Shown one piece after another: positions 61,601 to 64,000 of a stretch of DNA of 64,000 bases. This stretch comes from Tolypothrix sp. NIES-4075 (GTDB lineage: Bacteria; Cyanobacteriota; Cyanobacteriia; Cyanobacteriales; Nostocaceae). The stretch lies in contig NZ_BDUC01000009.1 in NCBI RefSeq assembly GCF_002218085.1, positions 124,001-188,000 on the forward strand. Reading direction: 5' to 3'. The position numbers and the translations under genes were made by a program. The stretch's first letter is position 1; the number at the start of each line of letters is the position of its first letter. A model generated the notes under the pieces. That model made no database searches. It had not been told where the DNA came from and saw only the letters and a program-made list of their open reading frames with translations.

Positions 61601-63836
61601 GTTGTTCATCGCTAATTAAATCTTTGCCGTAATTTAAGTGATTAACTAATTCAAAAATGTTTTCTTTTTGTTCTGATGGTGATTGACTTTGTAGAAGTCG
61701 TTGACCGATTTTTAGATGAGTTGCTTTACGTTCAGCTTCCGGAATTAGCGCTTCTGCGGCTTGTTGAACTCGGTCGTGCAAAAATTGATAATTAATCGTA
61801 TGCTCATCGAGAGCGATCGCCGCAGTTTCTTCCCCGACAAACAAGGGAATTTTGTAAGCATTATTTAAAGGTAAAATTAATCCGGCTTGCATCGCTGACC
61901 AGATTTCTTTAGCCGTCTCGGATACGCTTTTTTGTGATATAACCGCAAGCGTTTCTAAATCAAAGCGATAACCAATACAAGCAGCAAATTTTAATAAAAA
62001 TTGTGTCTTTTTTGGTAATTTCTCAATTTTATTAACCATTAACTCAATTACATTATCTGTCACCCCGACAGTTTGAATTTGAGTTAAATCCCACGTCCAC
62101 CGAGCGGTTGCAAAATCAAATTTAATTAGATTTATTTGCGCCAGAGATTGCAATAATTGAGTTAAAAAGAAGGGATTACCGTCTGTTTTGTTGTAGAGTA
62201 ATGTTGCTAGCTGTGTTGAGGTTTCTGTTTCTTGTAATGTATCTGCAACTAATTGTTTAACGCTCTCAAGTGATAGCGGTTTGAGGACAATTTGATTGAT
62301 TCTCGCCCCTGTCTCTTGCAATTGTGCTATTGTTTGAATTAGAGGATGTGCCGCACTCACTTCATTATCGCGATACGCGCCTAATAGCAATAAATAGCCG
62401 ATATTGGCATCGTTGATTAAGGCTTGAATGAACTTTAAAGACGCAGAATCTGCCCATTGCAAATCATCTAAAAATAATACCAGGGGATGTTCTTTTTGAG
62501 CAAAGACGTTAATAAAAGCTTGAAAGACGCGATTAAATCTAGCTTGAGTTTCTGTTGCTCCTAATGTCGGTACAGGGGATTGCGATCCAATTAGTAATTC
62601 CACTTCCGGAATTACTTCAATTATCAGTTGAGCGTTTGTCAATAAAGCTTGTTGCAGTTTCGTTTTCCAGACTTCCAGACTGGCAGCACTTTCAGCTAAC
62701 AATTGCTGCATCAACATCCGAAATGCTTGAATCAATGAAGCGTAGGGAATATCTCGTTGAAATTGGTCGAATTTACCGGCAATAAAATAACCCCGCTGTT
62801 GCAGAATTAATTTGTAAATTTCGTTCACTAAAGAAGATTTACCAATGCCAGAATAGCCACTGACAAGCAACAGTTCAATTTTCTCAACTTTTGCTATGCG
62901 AGCAAACGCTTGCATTAGCGTGGCAACTTCTGTTTCGCGTCCATACAGCTTTTGGGGAATCAGTAAATGGAAAGAAGTATCGTGTTGAGCGATCGCAAAT
63001 TCTTTAATTTCCCCGGTTGTAGTTAACTGTTCTAAAGCTGTTTCTAAATCCTTCTTGACTCCAAAAGCGCTTTGATAGCGGTCTTCGGCGTTTTTTGCCA
63101 GCAACTTCATGATAATATTTGAAATCACAACCGGAATATCTTGCCGCACTTGATGCGGTGGAATCGGTTGTTTGGCAATGTGAGCGTGAATTAATTCTAA
63201 GGGGTCGTCAGATTGAAACGGCAAACGCTGCGTCAGCAACTCGTAAAATGTTACTCCTAAAGCGTACAAATCGCTGCGGTAATCAATCGCTCGATTCATC
63301 CTTCCGGTTTGCTCTGGAGAAAGATAATGAAGGCTACCTTCTAGTAAACTGGGTGGACTTAAAAGCGGATTTTCTTTAGAAAGACGTGAAGCGATACTAA
63401 AGTCAATAATTTTAACTTGGCGATGCGAATTAATCAGAATATTTTTTGGTTTAATATCTTTATGAATAATTTGATGTTGATGAATCTCACCTAAGATAGA
63501 TGCAATTTGAATCGCAATTTCTAACCAATCTGTTAAAGCGATTTTGTCGGCGACAAATGTCTTGAGATCGCTGCCAAAATCTTCTAAAATTAATGCTAAT
63601 CGTTTTTGATATTGTTCTAATTTATAAGGTTTAATAACACCTTCTAGCGGCAAATCCATAAGGATTTGATACTCTTGCTTTAGTCGAGCGGTTTCTTCAA
63701 CCGTTGGAAACTCAGCTTTGAGTGTTTTAATTACGACAGTTTTTTGATCGCACTCTTGAATGCTTCGATAAACGAGCGTGCGATCGCCATTATGAAGAAT
63801 TGTGCCGAGAGTATAACCAGGAAGCGCAGACATCAT
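58620..63836 (-). CDS. Ser/Thr kinase - AAA ATPase - GAF - histidine kinase giant protein
   Basis: 1738 residues. A Ser/Thr kinase domain (about 7-270) has VVIKTLKAE (Lys), HKDIKPKNIL (catalytic Asp) and DFSIAS in place of DFG. An AAA_16-type ATPase from about 295 (LYGRETEVATL) has Walker A GYSGIGKSSLVNE and Walker B PLVLFLDDLQWAD. A long helical (TPR-like) region follows at about 700-1290. A GAF domain lies at about 1340-1480, then a coiled linker, HisKA with SVSHDLRSPLRRID near 1532 and HATPase with DNGVGFDMNN and GNGIGLATVARIIHRHGG. This architecture is common in multicellular cyanobacteria. Signal and target unknown. Operon with the hybrid kinase. Confidence 0.95.
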   Translation of the reverse strand: MMSALPGYTLGTILHNGDRTLVYRSIQECDQKTVVIKTLKAEFPTVEETARLKQEYQILMDLPLEGVIKPYKLEQYQKRLALILEDFGSDLKTFVADKIALTDWLEIAIQIASILGEIHQHQIIHKDIKPKNILINSHRQVKIIDFSIASRLSKENPLLSPPSLLEGSLHYLSPEQTGRMNRAIDYRSDLYALGVTFYELLTQRLPFQSDDPLELIHAHIAKQPIPPHQVRQDIPVVISNIIMKLLAKNAEDRYQSAFGVKKDLETALEQLTTTGEIKEFAIAQHDTSFHLLIPQKLYGRETEVATLMQAFARIAKVEKIELLLVSGYSGIGKSSLVNEIYKLILQQRGYFIAGKFDQFQRDIPYASLIQAFRMLMQQLLAESAASLEVWKTKLQQALLTNAQLIIEVIPEVELLIGSQSPVPTLGATETQARFNRVFQAFINVFAQKEHPLVLFLDDLQWADSASLKFIQALINDANIGYLLLLGAYRDNEVSAAHPLIQTIAQLQETGARINQIVLKPLSLESVKQLVADTLQETETSTQLATLLYNKTDGNPFFLTQLLQSLAQINLIKFDFATARWTWDLTQIQTVGVTDNVIELMVNKIEKLPKKTQFLLKFAACIGYRFDLETLAVISQKSVSETAKEIWSAMQAGLILPLNNAYKIPLFVGEETAAIALDEHTINYQFLHDRVQQAAEALIPEAERKATHLKIGQRLLQSQSPSEQKENIFELVNHLNYGKDLISDEQQRTQLAALNLIAGLKASSAIAYEPSARYFDLGLELLANDCWEQQYDLTLSLYCRLIDVECINANFTRSQSLINSALPHTKTLLDRIRIYKLQIKLEIAQGNSAASIETALKALLLLDVRIPTHDAEIESYIAQLQQKLVFRPNDVAALANLPVMSDANKQAAIEILNTMPGPVYIARPQLFIPMMLTMTQLSVEYGNWIPSSFAYCLFGFMSAAIFDNIDIGYEFGQLSLKVLEQFNDKTLYPHVLKVYGSHVHFIKNSLRSTLKFLQVSVERAMEVGNLEFVGYGTSEYVMHYFFSGENLEIINQKALPYVELVDRAKQELGIYYIRIARQVVLNFIGLADDLLVLTGESFNEATMLPSVSAGNWQTLLCCFYLFKLMLAYRFGDYEQASIHAKSTAANLQAVVGMMMMYEYIFYDSLTLLQCDDDREVLPQVQANQAILKQKADYAPMNFQHKYELVEAEIARVTGQTLLAMNAYDASIQSAKNHEFTQDEALANELAAKFYLGINKPKIAAAYLNDAYLGYISWGSQPLAENLLTRYPDLLPHIRGSTSTTLSTTAAWLDLSTAVKASQAIASELRIKNLLNRLIAIVIENAAAQRGFLIAEKAGEFTIVAAGTIDQNQIISPSSQTELPNSILNYVVRTRESIVLNHATKEGIFINDPYIREYQPKSVLCTPIIHQGQLKNLLYLENYITTGAFTVERLEILKLLSAQIAVSLENSQLYENLAQTNAELAAANSQLEQYTQTLEATVAERTLELQQKNTRLEQTTAQLTLINKELESFSSSVSHDLRSPLRRIDYFSQMLAESLNDSLTATRQNYLNRIQNSTQHMRQLIDDLLRLSQISRSQLHRTQVNLSTIVQAIAEDLEKDQPRQVKFQITPDLTTSADANLLRAALENLLGNAWKYTRNREYTQIYFGKLDNNVFFIRDNGVGFDMNNSDNLFQPFQRLHSAKEFEGNGIGLATVARIIHRHGGRIWAEGKVGEGATFYFTLEG

Positions 63837-64000
63837 ATTCTGGGTTTTATAGATTGGTTAGTTGTTAGTCGATAGTGGATAGTAGGCATTGGTAATAGTG
63901 AATTGGGAATTGGTAATTAGTAAGAAAGGAGGGGAAAAGGGGAGGCAGTGCCTTGCTCATTTTCCCAAGGCAGCTTTTGGGGGGAAGCTTCCCCCCGAAA
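63837..64000. other. Intergenic, STRR-like repeats at the window edge
   Basis: TAGTTGTTAGTCGATAGTGG and GGTAATAGTGAATTGGGAAT units, then a G-rich run. Upstream of the giant kinase gene; no further gene visible before the window ends. Confidence 0.5.

Noticed and set aside
1..64000. tRNA genes, insertion sequences or prophage
   Set aside because: No cloverleaf-like segment, transposase, integrase or phage structural gene could be recognised, though short degenerate remnants would be missed by eye.

Overview
The window looks like chromosome from a filamentous, probably heterocyst-forming cyanobacterium (Nostocales). The evidence is the very frequent HIP1 octamer (GCGATCGC), a plant/cyanobacterial-type zeta-carotene desaturase, a high-light-inducible protein, a rps1B-type S1 protein, very large kinase/ATPase/GAF/histidine-kinase chimeras, and many heptameric STRR-like repeats and dispersed palindromes. 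The genus cannot be fixed by eye. I saw no transposase, phage structural gene, tRNA, rRNA or CRISPR array.

Layout. 0-11 kb holds mostly housekeeping genes: dienelactone hydrolase, S1-domain protein, a decayed prolyl oligopeptidase, PrxQ, cobyric acid synthase plus a small ferredoxin, a DUF1624 membrane protein, a Na+/H+ antiporter, a DUF3124 lipoprotein and a TrkA-type protein. 11-20.5 kb: crtQ with an SRPBCC partner, a short ribbon-helix-helix gene, two damaged genes of unknown function, alanine dehydrogenase, a 57-residue Hlip, a seven-bladed WD40 protein, and an AraC regulator with a methyltransferase. 20.6-26.7 kb: cytochrome oxidase coxB-coxA-coxC, divergent from the heme A genes ctaA-ctaB. 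26.8-29.3 kb: an RRM protein, a ferredoxin/metallo-beta-lactamase fusion and a DUF1003 protein.

29.4-38.8 kb is the most interesting part. It is a tightly packed minus-strand operon, visibly A+T-rich. In transcription order it encodes a membrane-anchored coiled coil in the same frame as a McrB-like AAA ATPase, a McrC-like DUF2357 protein, a UPF1-like superfamily 1 helicase, a phospholipase-D nuclease and an unrecognised 801-residue protein. It resembles the McrBC-derived CoCoNuT defence systems. The coiled coil and the ATPase appear to be one 722-codon reading frame cut by two in-frame TAA codons. A HigBA-type toxin-antitoxin pair next to it has a TAG in its toxin gene. A 98-bp copy of part of the coiled-coil gene lies 4.2 kb away, abutting an 84-bp tandem repeat.

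39.8-64 kb: a K+ channel-like RCK protein, a TPR protein, an LtrA protein, and a redox/signalling cluster (cNMP-binding/4Fe-4S membrane protein, UBP zinc finger, two paralogous cNMP-binding histidine kinases, a response regulator-thioredoxin-reductase-like fusion) with a VapBC-like pair inside it. Then come a VOC protein, an MFS exporter, rubrerythrin, an old yellow enzyme, a hybrid histidine kinase and a 1738-residue Ser/Thr kinase-ATPase-GAF-histidine kinase. Several damaged genes (prolyl oligopeptidase, the unknown pair at 13.6-14.8 kb, the McrB-like gene, the HigB-like toxin) lie in accessory stretches, while the core genes are intact.
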